DNA of 60,000 bases from Symsagittifera roscoffensis. Lineage: Eukaryota; Xenacoelomorpha; Acoela; Convolutidae. Made by a program: the position numbers and the translations under genes. The DNA is taken from assembly GCF_963678635.1 (NCBI RefSeq), contig NC_087065.1, forward strand, positions 46,318,381 through 46,378,380, read 5' to 3'. Within the stretch, counting starts at the first letter, position 1, and the number at the start of each line of letters is the position of its first letter. The notes beneath the pieces were generated by a model, which worked only from the letters and a program-made list of their open reading frames with translations, made no database searches and was not told the DNA's origin. Below, in pieces: positions 1 through 12,505 of the stretch.

Positions 1-355
1 ACTAATACACAATCCAATTACCTTTATGCAGACTTACAAACAATGGTACTTACTTTCAATGTACATGTGTTGACAGAAAAAAAAACATATCCATACATTA
101 CAAACAAGAATAAAAATACAAACGGCAACAATGAAATACACACAGAATGGCTTAATCGATGGATCGATGTATGCTTCCATGGGTGGATGGCTGGATGGAT
201 TGATGGCTTGTTGGAAGGATCATTGGATGGATGAACTGATGACTGAAAGGATGACTGGCTGGCCGGAGGGATTTCTAGTTGAATTGATATAAGTAAAAAG
301 AGATTGTTGGTTAGATGATGCTTTGATGGTTGTATGGCGTTGGTTGGATGTTGGG
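1..355. repeat. Direct repeat, copy 1 (pair with 4815-5165)
   Basis: This segment matches 4815-5165 nearly base for base, starting at ACTAATACA and including the ATACACACAGAATGGC stretch and the start of a GATGGATG-rich tract. The similarity stops where the foldback element begins at about 356. The copy runs off the left edge, so its 5' limit is unknown. No gene is seen in it. Confidence 0.85.
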
Positions 356-1436
356 TTTAGCGGGCAGTAAATAACACAGCTATGCCCGTCGCTACACTCC
401 TCGGGAACGCCTCCCGTTGTTTTTGTAGCTGCTTCACAGTTTTTCATAGTTTTACACAACAAATTGTGGGAGCAAAGCGTATGCTAAACAGAGAGCCAGG
501 AAATCTGTACCTGAAATTACATAGTTATCAAACTGATACATAATTTTCTTTTTCCTCCCATTGTTTATAAGTTTTTCTGTTCCAATCTCATTCTTGCCCT
601 CCAGAGAAAATTGCAACAGTTTTTGCTAAAGTGGAAACTGAACCATATCAATTCTATCAATGGAAGACACTCTCGAGTATCGTAGCGACTAGCAACGATT
701 TCAATTTTTACATCAACAAGATTGATACTTGTTCATGTAGTGTGATTCAAAATCAGTGCAGAAACAAGAAGGCAATGGATTTTTTTATAGTGATGCTCCA
801 ATCAGACTAGTGCTAACACGTTTTTCACGAATTTTATTCTGTCCTACTTTTCCCTTGAATTCGTTTTGTCCCGTCGGGGCTGCTTCTGAGAGGGTTTTTG
901 CAAACGGGCAACAAGGCATGCAGGGGAATGAGTAGATTTTTTCAAAATACGTGAAAAGCGTGTTATCACTAATCTGATCAAAGCATCACTGTGAAAAACC
1001 ATTGTGTACTTTTTGCATTGATTTTGAATCACACCGTTTTGCATTGATTTTGAATCACACTGCAAGTAAAAGTATCACGCGTGTTGACGTAAAATTTCAA
1101 AGCCTTGCTAATTGCTCTGCTCCTCGCGGCGTTGGTAAAAATGATTTGCTTCAATTTCTTTTTTAACAAAAAAATGCAGTCTTTTTTTATAAAGCAAGAA
1201 CGAAATGGGAACAAAAAAAGTTTATAATTTTCAGGAGGAAACAGAAAATTATTTTGTTCTTTGATAGTTATGTATTTTCATGTACAGATTTCCTTGCATT
1301 TCTAATTGGCATACGCTTTGCTTCTACAATATGTAATGTAAAAATGTGAAAAAATGTGAAGCAATAAGTACACCAGCAGGAGGCGTTCCCGAGGGCTGTA
1401 GTGACGATCAACGCCGGGTTAGCTATTGCCCGCAAA
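356..1436. mobile_element. Foldback-type element with long inverted arms
   Basis: The two halves of this roughly 1.08-kb stretch are imperfect reverse complements of each other. The left end reads TTTAGCGGGCAGTAA and the right end, reversed, TTTGCGGGCAATAG. The inner block CTCGGGAACGCCTCC, the GCAAAGCGTATGC block (near 475 and 1310) and a GATTCAAAATCA block (near 750 and 1020) all recur inverted in matching order. The arms are about 450-500 bp each, with a short centre near 890. No transposase ORF is present, so it is non-autonomous. No clear target-site duplication was found. This architecture resembles Foldback or long-TIR MITE elements. Confidence 0.75.
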
Positions 1437-4400
1437 CCAAACGGCCATGCCTCGGTGAAATGAAGAATTTGATATGACTATTGGTTTCAAAGTTATTTCA
1501 GCAGGTTTATGTGTGCATTACTGACAAAGCGTGAAAACGTCTGTTTATCAAAAAAAATCAAATCAAAAGAGTACTGCGAAAATTCAGATAACAGCGTTAC
1601 AGACGACTCTGATGTCTAGGCCATCTATACAAAATCTATCCATCGTTCAAGACAGAATTTTTAACAGAATTTTTTAGTGGAGCTGGATTTGCAACGTGTA
1701 GCACGCTGGTCTAGAGAGAGTGAATTCCATTTACCGAAGCTGTTGAGCACTAAAAAAGGAACTTTTTTGAAAAACTGTTAACTTCACTGAATTATAAACA
1801 CTCATGCTTGTTTGTGGTTTAGTACATGCTCTTGTGTATTGAAAAAATACCGTAAAGTGATCTTTTCTGGATTTTCTAGACAAATAATAGCTTATACTAA
1901 TTTCATTTTGAGCTTTTCTTATTTATACAAACATGCATAGATACATGCATTTTGAATTATAGGAAAAACACAAAAAGTGCATACATAAGCAGACAATAAA
2001 CTAGAATGATTTTGTCTTTTTTCATTCATACTTTTGTGTCAGAGATGCACGTATGAGATGGGTAGTGTTAACACATGGTTAAAAACTTTCGTGAAACTCT
2101 TTATCATACTACACTGAATAAAATACGAAGGCAAAAGTTTTCTTTTCAATCATAGTATCTGGTGAAATGATCCAGAAATCAAGGAAAAATGAATTTGATT
2201 TGATTTTAATTAAATTTCAATTTATATTGAAACAACTACAGAAGTTATGTATATTGATATTTATATTGAAATAAATACAAATTTATCTTGATGTTGAAGT
2301 TATACGTTAAAGATAGAATAACACGTTACAACAATATAAGTCTAAAGTTGAATTGGTAAGCTCAAAAATAGCGTTATACAAGCATATAGTGGCATACAAA
2401 AGTACATAACCCCATCCAGACAAACGTTTAAAGATGCCCTGCTTGCAAGTACAAAAAAACCCCTATCTACAAAAAATCTTATCTGAGATATAACCTCTAC
2501 CTAAGATATAACCCTCATCTTAAACATCATCTGAGATATAGACTGTACATATTTAGCATTTGGTGAAACAAACCAGATCAAAAAAGAAAAGTAAGAAGCA
2601 GCCATTAGTTTGACTTTGACATGCGTTCAAAAATAATTACGTTTACTTGCAGAGTGTATAGTTTCTCAAACTTCTTGACTAGTCCGGGACCAGGTTATAT
2701 TGAGTTTATGGAGGAATTATTATTTTGGCTATTAATACCCCCCTTAAACAAAAGTTAAAATATGTTTATAGAATCATAAGTACATTTTTACCTACAAAAG
2801 CAAACTCAAACGCACTTTGATAAGTAGTTGATACATGTCTTGTTCCTATAAAATAGTTTCTGAAATTTTCTTGAACAGTTGCAAGTTTATCAACATGGAA
2901 GAGCTTTTTCTAACGAAGCTAGTGGAAAGATGGAGGGGATTTTTTCTCAGAATTTTCTTCTTTTTTCAATTATGATCTTTTTACTGTTTAAAAAAGATCC
3001 CTTAAGTCAATTTTCTTTCTATGTTTTAATTTTGTTTGCTTTTTGTTTTCTTACATGATTAAGTTTTATCTGGTACACATCTAGTGATAAAATAAAATCA
3101 GTAGAATAATGACAGATCTTTACATTAAAAAACAGCTGTAGTTCTCAAATTGTTCTGTTACATACACGAAACAACAAACACTTGCATTAACTTGCACCTA
3201 AACACACATTAAAAACATAAGTATGAACAAAAAGTTGTTGACAGATAGCTACACAAACAGGTACTCAAAGTCATAATTGGTCACAGGTTTGTATGTTGTA
3301 TCTAGTCCATTTATAGTATCTTGCCATTTTTTTGAGTTATTTTGATGAAAGAGATAACAAATAGGTCAAATTTATGGTTTTAATTTTAGCTGCTGATCAT
3401 AATCTTAAAAGGTTTTCTTATGGACTTGTAAACTTTTCTAAAATAACATTTTATCAAAATGAAAATACATAAAAAAAGCAAACGAACACCCAATCATAAC
3501 AGACACACATACATACACAGACACACAAAACTTATATACACAAACAAACGTTTGCATGGCACTATAGACATACGTGAACAAATATGCATACGCTTATGAA
3601 GTATCTGAGAGTTGTTGGACCTACAAAATTTTTGAAAAAACATTCCAGATTCTTCAAAATTTCTATTGTTTTTGAGATAAAATCATACATCTATTTGTAG
3701 TATTACGTTCAACACTTGATTGTTAAGCAAATAAAACAAATTATCCACAATTTGTTTTATTCAATTTACATAGATAAATACACACATAAAAGCAAACGAA
3801 CACACAAATAACCATTATACATATGAACGGTCGTAAAAAAACTACACAACTTTTCAAACACAAATTTACATGTAACCATAAAAACCCACGTAAAACCATA
3901 CACCTGTAACTGGTTTATTTTGTGTCTTAAATAGCATATAGTGGAATAACCATGCATCTTCTTTACAACTGTGTATCAAAAATTAGATTGAGTTTATATG
4001 GTCATTATTCTTAAAATCAGCAAATAACTCAAATGGGCTCATCGATAGCATAATTGAAAACAAGCAGCTCCAAAACTACGTTAGAAGATACAAAAACAAA
4101 TTCAGACCAATACACAAACTGGTTGCATAAAATACGTAAAGAATATTTGGTACTCATGAAAGAACTGAAAATTATTTCAGAAAACCAAGGACAAATTAGA
4201 ACGAGTTCCAGATTAAGGTTACAAGTCTCAAACTGATTCCGTAAGCGCATTGATTAACACATTTTTACCTACAAATGTACAAAACTTATTTTTTCACAAC
4301 CATTGTTTTAATTCCGAAAAAAAACATACCCAAATCATCTGCGTTCCCAATTAAAAACTAAAAATTTCTTGTTTTTTTTTTGTTGCCTGATGCAGTTTCC

Positions 4401-4814
4401 TGCAATATTCTAGAAAACATGAAGCTTAAAATACATTGAGCATGAGTTCACGTAAAAATTCCAGGTAGGTTGGCATATCGTAAATTGCTTCGAAACGCTC
4501 GTTAGATACCCGGGCGCACAAAAAGATTCAAAGCTGAAAACATACAAAAATAAAAACAATTAAAAGCCACAAACATGAGCTAGCAGACGCATGCCATTAA
4601 GTCGATTGAGTTTCAGATACACATTGATGCAAAGTTTTAAGCTTACACGCATCTTTCAACATTAAATATACAAACAGACATTACTTTAAAACAAGCAAAC
4701 ATACGTACTTACATGCAGACATACATACAACATTACATACACGTGCATGTATGTTACCCGTAAGTATATTCTAATAAACAACAAAGATACGCAGATTAGA
4801 TACATGCGAACATA
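1437..4814. other. AT-rich intergenic DNA, no gene seen
   Basis: No ORF here has family similarity or coding-like composition. The stretch is AT-rich with short runs of CACACA and ACATAC, and a short direct repeat around AAGCAAACGAACAC (near 3477 and 3790). Confidence 0.6.
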
Positions 4815-5165
4815 CTAATACAAAATCCAATAACCTTTATGCAGACTTACATACAATGGTACTTACCTTCTATGTACATGTGTTGACAGAAAAAAAACAT
4901 ATCTATACCTTACAAACAAGAATAAAAATACAAACGGCAACAATGAAATACACACAGAATGGCTTAATCGATGGATCGATGTATGCTTTTATGGGTGAAT
5001 GACTGGATGGATCGATGGCTTGTGGGATGGATAATTGGATGGATGAATTGATGACTGAAAGGATGACTGGTTGGCTGGAGGGATTTCTAGTTGAATTGAT
5101 ATAAGTAAAAAGAGATTGTTGGTTAGATGATGCTTTGATGGTTGTATGGCGTTGGTTGGATGTTG
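4815..5165. repeat. Direct repeat, copy 2 (pair with 1-355)
   Basis: Near-identical to 1-355. Unlike copy 1, it continues directly into the long GATG-type minisatellite. It therefore gives the state of the repeat without the foldback element alongside. Confidence 0.85.
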
Positions 5166-6345
5166 GTATGAGTGGCTAGATTGATGGATGACCCGATGGA
5201 TGGTTGGCTAGATGAATGGATAGCTTGATGAATGGAAAGGTTGCTGGATGAATGAATAGATGGCTGGTCAAATGGCTGGCTGTATGGATAGTAGGATGGA
5301 TAGATAGATGATAACTTGATGAATGGCTGGCTAGATGCATGGTTTGCTTGATGAATGAATGGATTTTTGAAAGAAAAACTGAACGGATAGATTGGAGGTT
5401 GGTTGAATGGATGGAATTTCATCTGATTGGCTTGGTTCTAGATTGACGGCTCGCTCGATGGATGAGTCGATCGATGATTGATTGACTTGGTGGCTGGTTC
5501 TTGGGCTGGATGCAAGTTTGGTTGGATAGAATCATCGCTAGATTGATAGGTGGCTTGATGGATGTATGGCTGGTTGAATGGATGATTAGACTGATAGATC
5601 GATAGATTGATGGACCGATTAATGAAGGATAGGCTTGATTGCTGGATGGTCGGATGGCCGGATTTTGAATAAAGGTTGGGTTGATGGATGGATGGGTCGT
5701 TCGATGGTTGATAGGCTTGATGGCTGGTTCTTAGGCTGGATGGATGTTTGGTTTGATGGATTCATGGCTAGATGGATAGGTGGCTTGATGGATGTATGGC
5801 TGATTGAATGGATGACTGGACTGATAGATCGTTAGATTGATGGACCAAATATTGAAGATTAGGCTTGATTGCTGAGTGGTCGGATGGCCGGACGTTTGAT
5901 TAAAGGTTGGGTTGATGGTTGGATGGTTCGTTCGATGATTGATTGGCTTGATGGATAATTACTTGGTTGGATGGATGATTGGTTGAATAGATGGATTGCT
6001 GGCTGGATGCCGGGGTGGATAGCCGGAAAAGATGGATTAAAAATAGGTTGGATGGCTGGCTAGAAAGATAGATCATTAGATGGATGGACCAATTCACTAA
6101 GGATAGGCTTGATGGCTGGTTGAATGGAATGATAGCTAGATAGATCGATGGCTTGAAGATTGAATGGCTTGTTAGATGGATGGATAGCTTGATGAGTGAA
6201 AGGCTTGTTGATTGGTTGGTTTGATTATTGATGGCTGGTTGGATTGATGTAAGAATGAACTTTTTGTTGAACGGATGGATTGCTAGATGGAAGGATAGAT
6301 AACTGGATGGGTGGCTAGTTGACTGGTTAATTGAGTCAATGGAAT
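4964..6345. repeat. GATG/GGAT-type degenerate minisatellite
   Basis: About 1.4 kb of degenerate tetranucleotide-based repeat (GATGGATGGCTGGATG and variants). There is a longer period on top: a block of roughly 230 bp starting near 5553 (GGCTTGATGGATGTATGGC) recurs near 5783. Open frames on either strand encode only Trp/Gly/Met- or Ser/Ile/Pro-rich low-complexity peptides and are by-products of the repeat. Confidence 0.9.
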
Positions 6346-8916
6346 AAATGTAAGCAAATTGTGTTACATTTGAAAGCGTTGTACATCTAAAGACAATTTT
6401 TAGATGCATAGTTGTTCTCTAAATAACCCAGTTTAATAATTGTTTTGAATAACAGAACTCTATGTTTATTTCGACATAGAAAACAAAAAGAGAAGAAGCA
6501 TTGCATAATCAGAAAAGTGGTCCTTAGGTAACATTCATCTAAACTTTCAAGAATGAATTAGTTAACCAGTATCACTTGTACAAATTAGCTGCTGCCCTCT
6601 AAAGGTTTTTTTTAATCGTAGCTGTAACCTAAACCTACTTTGTAAATCTCTTGTATGAGGTAGAGGCGCAGTAATTTTGTTTTCTCAAGGTAACTTCTCC
6701 AATGAGACACATGGTACTAAAATTTTTTATCAACTTTTAAATCGGCATCTAAATGCTGTCTTTGCTTTTCTTTGCAGCTGATTTTGTGCAAATTTTTCAG
6801 GGCGATTCACATGAATTTTGTTAATCTGTTTTTTTTTTCTCAGTTCTGTCGGAAGTTAACACAGCGTAGTTGACGTTTCTCGAACTGCAATGAAAGTATA
6901 AAGTGGCCCTTAAACATTTCGGAAAATATTGTGGTCAAAACGGTGTGAGAGCTTTGTTCAGTGTGAAACAGCTGTCATCATTGTGGTATCCAAAAAACAG
7001 GTAGAATGTTGATGATAAGGCTTATGACTTTTAAAATACAATTTTATATAACAAATAGTTATTCAATTACAAATCTTGTTAATAGAGAAGAATAATGTCG
7101 ATGAGTTGAGATGGTATGATACTGATTGAATTGGTTTTGCTAAAGATCCAAGAGTGAATACGAAAGCACGGTTTACCTCAAACATATATTGAAAGAAAGT
7201 TTGATCTCTCCAAAAGACAATTTGTCTTAGATGAGTGTTCATATAGTTAGGTTAAAAAAACAACCGTTGATGATGAGCCCATATCTTGATCAGTAAAATT
7301 GTCAATAGAGTAGATTTATCTTAAAAAAAACTAAAAATTTATTTGTTGAGCTTTTATTTAATGAGTAAAGTGTTGATGTATAGTAATGACTAATAGCGCT
7401 CCAAAATTTTGAATAAAGAGCTCTAGCTTAAATTACCCCGACCTTAACTAAAAGATGTTGAGAAAAGTTGACTAGATAGTAGTATCAATTAAACATTTGT
7501 TCAAATGCTCAATTTATCTGAATGTTCAAAGTATAACCTCGAAGTCGTATGGAGTTTTAAGTTTGTATCCATAACGTGTCCTAGTTTGTGTTCCAGCTTT
7601 CCTGATTGAGTTTGCTCTATTTTATTAATTATTTTCCTTAAAGTTTTCATTTAAAATTTCAAGTGCTTTTTTTGATAGTAACTCTGCTTTGTTGTATAAT
7701 TTTTAACACATAAACAACATTTTCCCCCAGTTTTTAGGTCCGCTTTTTGAGTTTTTTTAAATTTTCTGTTTACAGAAAAAAAACATAAAAATTTTCCAAA
7801 GTACTAAACGTTTACTAGAAGCCTTGAAAAATTTTTCCTCTTTTTATGATAAAAAGTGGCATAGCTAAATTTTAGAATTGGTTGTCGCAAAACTAATGGG
7901 CAATTTTGGCTTTCATCCGTGTTCTTGCTGTTCAAATGTTTCCGTAGACTTCAAATTTTGAGCTCTGTTATACTTTGTTAAAATATCAAAGCTTTCATCA
8001 TAGAATTGAAACAGTTTTTTTGGTCTCCTGTAAACACGGAAAATGGAAATGTCAAAAATTTCAAATTTAATTCATTTTTTTAAAATTTTTCAGTGTTTCT
8101 TATTTTTTCCATGTCTTTTACTATCGTTTGGCTTAAGTAATTTTTAGTTCAAACTGACCAATAATTTTTACCTGAATTGGTGAATTGGTATGGCGGCCGC
8201 CGAACTTGATGAAGTTTTTTCTTTCCACGATTCGGCATTAAAGCATGCAATTTTGAAGGAAATCGTTCACCGCCGCCAACAGTTAAACTACGCTGTCAAA
8301 CCATCTCGTGGTTTCTCAAACACCACATATTTATGTTGTATTAGATTCAAGTAAACAATAGGTGCAATTAATAGTTCTATATTGTCATTTACATGTAAGC
8401 AAGCCAATGATCCCATATTCTGAAAGTGGCGGCAAAATGCCACTCTTTAACCCCCTCTAAAACATGAGTGGTCAAAGTTGGAGCTTTAACCCCTAAGGGG
8501 GGTAAAAGTATGTAATGTAATGCCACGCGGAATTCTTTGTAGGGTTAAAAAATTAGCTTTTTGGAGGTGTTAATTTTCCTGGCCAATTTTTCATACCACT
8601 CAGTCACTTTTCAGTTACATTGTTTTTATTAAACTTATCATGCCTCATTGAAAACACGACTCCCTAAAATCAAATTTAAAAATTCTTCAACTTCGATCTT
8701 GTTTTGCAAACCTTTGGGTGTTTGAAAAAAGCCAATTTGGCAATGCTCTGGACTATGTTATGCGCGCTTTGAAGATTTTATCCATAATCTTGAAAGCGTA
8801 TTACGAAAGATTTGTGCGTGACGAACTATGCGCAATAAAATCGTTTCAAATTGAATTGAGGCTAGCTAACCGGTCGTTTTAATTTTCTAAGATTCATTTT
8901 TTTTGTCTTCGTATAC
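6346..8916. other. AT-rich intergenic DNA, no gene seen
   Basis: I see no supported coding region, RNA gene or clear mobile element in this stretch. Homopolymer T and A runs are common. Confidence 0.5.
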
Positions 8917-10930
8917 GAGCAGTCTTGTTGTTATAAATTTTGATTTTTGTAGAAAGTCTCTGTGGTGGAAAACACTGCGCATCTCCGACCAAGTTGTCTA
9001 AAATGGAAACAAAAATTCTCGTACCAGGGTGAAACCTTGAATGTTTCGACTGCGTTTTTATAGAGAAAAGTAAAATCAAATTTCATAAACCGTATTTGAT
9101 GTTTTTTTGAAAACCATCCCCACACACGCTATCTAATGTACAAGGTAATAAATTTTGTAACAGAAAAGTTTCAAGAGGACCAAAAAGCCTGCCTCACTAC
9201 AAATAGGAACGATTTTTAACACGAATTACATCTCCTTTTACGCGTTAATCGTACAAAATATATCGTGCGTTGATTTTCCCCCATAAATTTACCAAAATGA
9301 TCAGAGGTGAAACAATTTTTTTTTCATTTTGACCTCAGGACAACAGCACCTTTCGAATGCTATACAAATTTTTTTTTTGAAATGCTAGTTGAAAACCCAA
9401 TATTGACTGAAGAAAAAAACCACCCCGCGCACAAGCATTCCGCCACTCTCTTCGAAAGTCCCAACATTTATATCTATATCAGTTACGCGGGTTTTAATTG
9501 GATTTTTTTGGTACATTTTTGATAGCAAAATATCTGAAAAAAGTGATCAAACCCTAAAAATACCCTGCTCTATAATCTCTTTTCCAGGATAACTTTTACG
9601 GTTCCAGGCAAAAAAACCATCTGCAGAATCTCTGCAGAAGCTTTGGCCAGAAAAATATTTCAATTGTGGCTAGTTTTGACTTAATAATAATTTTAGTGAA
9701 TCCTAGTTTCATTCCACTTCATCGAGAGGTTGCATTATTTTGCTAGACTCTTTGGCATAGTATAATTTGCGACAAAACTTTATTTTGAAATAATTTCTGA
9801 AGTATCAATTTACGACTGTAGAGTTCCAAACAAGACTGCTCGTATATCAGGACAAAGCCTTGATAGTTCTGACTACTCCTTAAGCGAAATTGAATAGTTG
9901 TTGAAAAAACATATTGAAAACCTATAAATTTGGACAATATCAAAGATCCAGTGTGAATATTTGAGTCGTATTAAATTAAAACGACCAATTAGCTAGCCTC
10001 ATTTCAATTTGAAAGAATTTTATTCTGCGGGATAATTCGGCACGCATAAATAATTTGCGGAATGCTTTCAGGATTATGAATTAAAAATGCGGATAAATCA
10101 GTCCAGAGCATGGTGAAAAATAACAATTTTCAAAATCCTTAAACTTTGCAGAAAATGATCGGAGGTAAAAACTTTTTTTTTAAAATTTGGTTTCAGGGAA
10201 TCGGTATCGTCAACGTTGCATCGAATTTTTTCGTTGAAAAAAAATCATTTCGATTGCCGAAAAATGACGGAATAAAAAACAACTCCAAGCATAAGTTTTC
10301 CGTTTTCTTCGAAAGTCTGAAAAATAAGTTATTATGTTTTAGCAAAATGAGAAAAATAGCTCGCAGTCATTAAATTTTTCTCCCAAAAATTAAATTTATT
10401 TTTATTCCACGTTTATAGCTGAGACTTCACTAGTTAGTCAAATGGTCAAACTGTGAATTCTCATTAGAGAAAACTTTAGGTGTGCTTTTTCAGCGCTTCA
10501 GCCAAGGAAATTTGACTTCTCTTTTTTCTTTCAAATTGTGAAAAAAATCAATCCCCCACAGGCCATTTGAAGTAGGAAGTGACAGTTTCCGTTCCTAGTA
10601 ACAAATCGATGGTGGCAAATAAGCTTCCTTCGACCAACTTGGAACGATTTCTATGACGGATTAAATCTCCGCTCACGCGTTTAAAACGCGAAAAATATCG
10701 CCTGTTATTTGTCCCTAATTGGCCAAATTGGCAATCTTTGAACCCCCATATTTTACGAAAAATGATCACAGAGGAAATAAGTTTCAAATTTAAGCTCAAG
10801 ACAATGAATGATATGAAAAAAATTCCATCAAAAATTGCTAGTTAAAAAGTCAAAATTTCTCTGGAGAAAAAAAATCCACCAGAGCACAAATATTCCGTTA
10901 TTTTTGTTACGAAAGTCGGAACAACAATTG
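8917..10930. repeat. Dispersed repeat family R1, several degenerate copies
   Basis: Successive copies share ordered landmarks. The opening landmark is a CTCGTATCAGGG...GTTCCGACTGC type (near 9015 and 9837). A middle block GATTAAATCTCCGC...ACGCG lies near 9215 and 10663, then CCCC(A/G)TAA...ACAAAAATGATC. The closing landmark TTCGAAAGTC is near 9450 and 10310, with a variant near 10908. The opening GTTCCGACT and closing AGTCGGAAC are reverse complements, so each unit may have short terminal inverted repeats. The same landmarks occur at 16193-16640, inverted at 18040-18445, and at 18905-19720. No ORF is associated with them. Confidence 0.7.
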
Positions 10931-11269
10931 AAATCAACAGATAAATCTCATTTTTTCTCTTGATTTTGAAAACAAAAATTCAACTTAATTTTGCGTTCTT
11001 ATGCTGGATTCTGTGGAATTCCCCATTAAAAAGACGGATTTTAATACTGAATTCCTTCTTCTGCCGTAAGAGTCCGCAATTTGTCTCTATATTATGCAAT
11101 TTGGCGACAATTAGCAATAAAATAGAGTGAGAAGTAATAACCAAGAAGGTGGATGCTAGCGTTGTTTTAGGTACCTCAATAAAAGTTAAAGAGATATGTT
11201 TGATATCAACCCGCATTCAGTTTCAAGCGTTAGGAATCGATTATGTTGCGACTTCAGTACCACTCTTAC

Positions 11270-11490
11270 TAAAGTTGAGAATCAATCTATTTTAATCAAT
11301 TAAGAATCAATTATAATCTCTCTTTTTGAAATCAAATTTTACTCAAAAATAGTACATTTTAATCGAATTTTTATTTGTGTATTTTTGGATACAATTATAA
11401 TCCAATGTTTTCATTCCAATTTCTAATTCATGAGTGTTGCACAAAATCCATTATAATCGATTATAATTGATTATAATCCTTTTTATTAGC
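11270..11490. repeat. Short ATTATAATCGATT-type repeats
   Basis: The motif AATCRATTATAAT recurs several times here in both orientations, most densely around 11450-11480. It lies just upstream of the LINE. It may be part of the LINE 5' region or of its insertion site; no coding potential is seen. Confidence 0.45.
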
Positions 11491-11704
11491 CCATTTTGTC
11501 TTCGAAGTTGCATCTAATTTGCTGTTACTTATGCTATTCGTGGACGCTGGCTTATGTGAAAAATAAGAAATCTGTTTTTAAAAATTTCATATCAAATCAA
11601 ATTCATGAGGTTTTTTCTTTTCTTCCCAATCAGAGTTATTTCATGATGCTAATTTTAAGCTTGTTTAACCTTCAAAACATGGGCAATATGATTTAGTTTT
11701 TTTA

Positions 11705-12449
11705 TTGATTCGGAAGATTTATTTTTCATCTACCGCGGGAACCTTTCAACTAAAACATTTATTTTTACCACCAGAAGGAGAATATTCTGGCCTATTACTG
11801 GGAGACTCAATTGTTAACAGAATCAATGGGGAACAAAAATCGGAAATGTGTTGGCGAGAGGATTTGGTGGGCACAAAATTTCTGCATTGCTGGAACGCGT
11901 GAGAAACAGTAAATCGCGACATTTTAAACATGTAACTACGCTAATTGGAATAAATGACTGCCTCTCATAGCGAAGGAAGCGAAGGAAGCCGCGAAGGAAG
12001 CCGTGAGTAGCTTAGAAAAACTAATTTATCTCCTAAATCATAAATTCTCCCCAGAAACAATTTCACTATGTACTGTAACTCCCTTAGGCGCTTTTAGAAA
12101 AGATTTTAATCCAAATGTACAGAAGCTAAACAAGCAAATTCTTAATTTAGTACGGAATTTAGAGGACTTGGGCGAAGTAAAATTGGATATTTTAGACATA
12201 AACAAAAATTTTAGTCAAAATACCGATGCGCTTAGCTCGGATGGTTTGCATCCTTCTGATGGGGGTGTTGAAATTTTGGTGCAAAATTTTAGAGATTCTT
12301 TTAGAGGTTCTGATATTAATGCAAACGCATGTGAGATTACAACCCGCCCCAGAATGAAGCAAACCCAACAATCGTCAAATTTAGATCCAAAAACGACAGA
12401 AATGATACAATTTTTCCGAAACGGTGCAAAATTCTTTAGAAAATACTAG
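11705..12449 (+). pseudogene. LINE ORF1, SGNH-hydrolase (esterase) type, frameshifted
   Basis: The three signature blocks of SGNH/GDSL hydrolases appear in order but not in one frame. Gly-Asp-Ser lies at 11801-11809 (context LLGDSIVNRI), Gly-x-Asn-Asp at 11947-11958 (IGINDC), and Asp-x-x-His at about 12240-12251 (DGLHPSDGG). Between the second and third blocks is a small expansion of GAAGCGAAG-type repeats (about 11970-12003) that is followed by a frame change. In CR1-like LINEs such ORF1 proteins bind RNA or lipid-like substrates; the exact role is unsettled. The last part, 12003-12449, is one open frame without an ATG. This is a broken copy, with a catalytic triad that would have been complete. 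Confidence 0.7.
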
Positions 12450-12505
12450 TTTCGCATTTTTTCTTAGTGCAAACTTTGGCGATTATTTAATTTATTTAAT
12501 TTATT

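Noticed and set aside
5900-6409. 169-codon minus-strand open frame rich in Ser/Ile/His/Pro
   Set aside because: It is a direct translation of the GATG-type minisatellite; all frames here are open because of the repeat.
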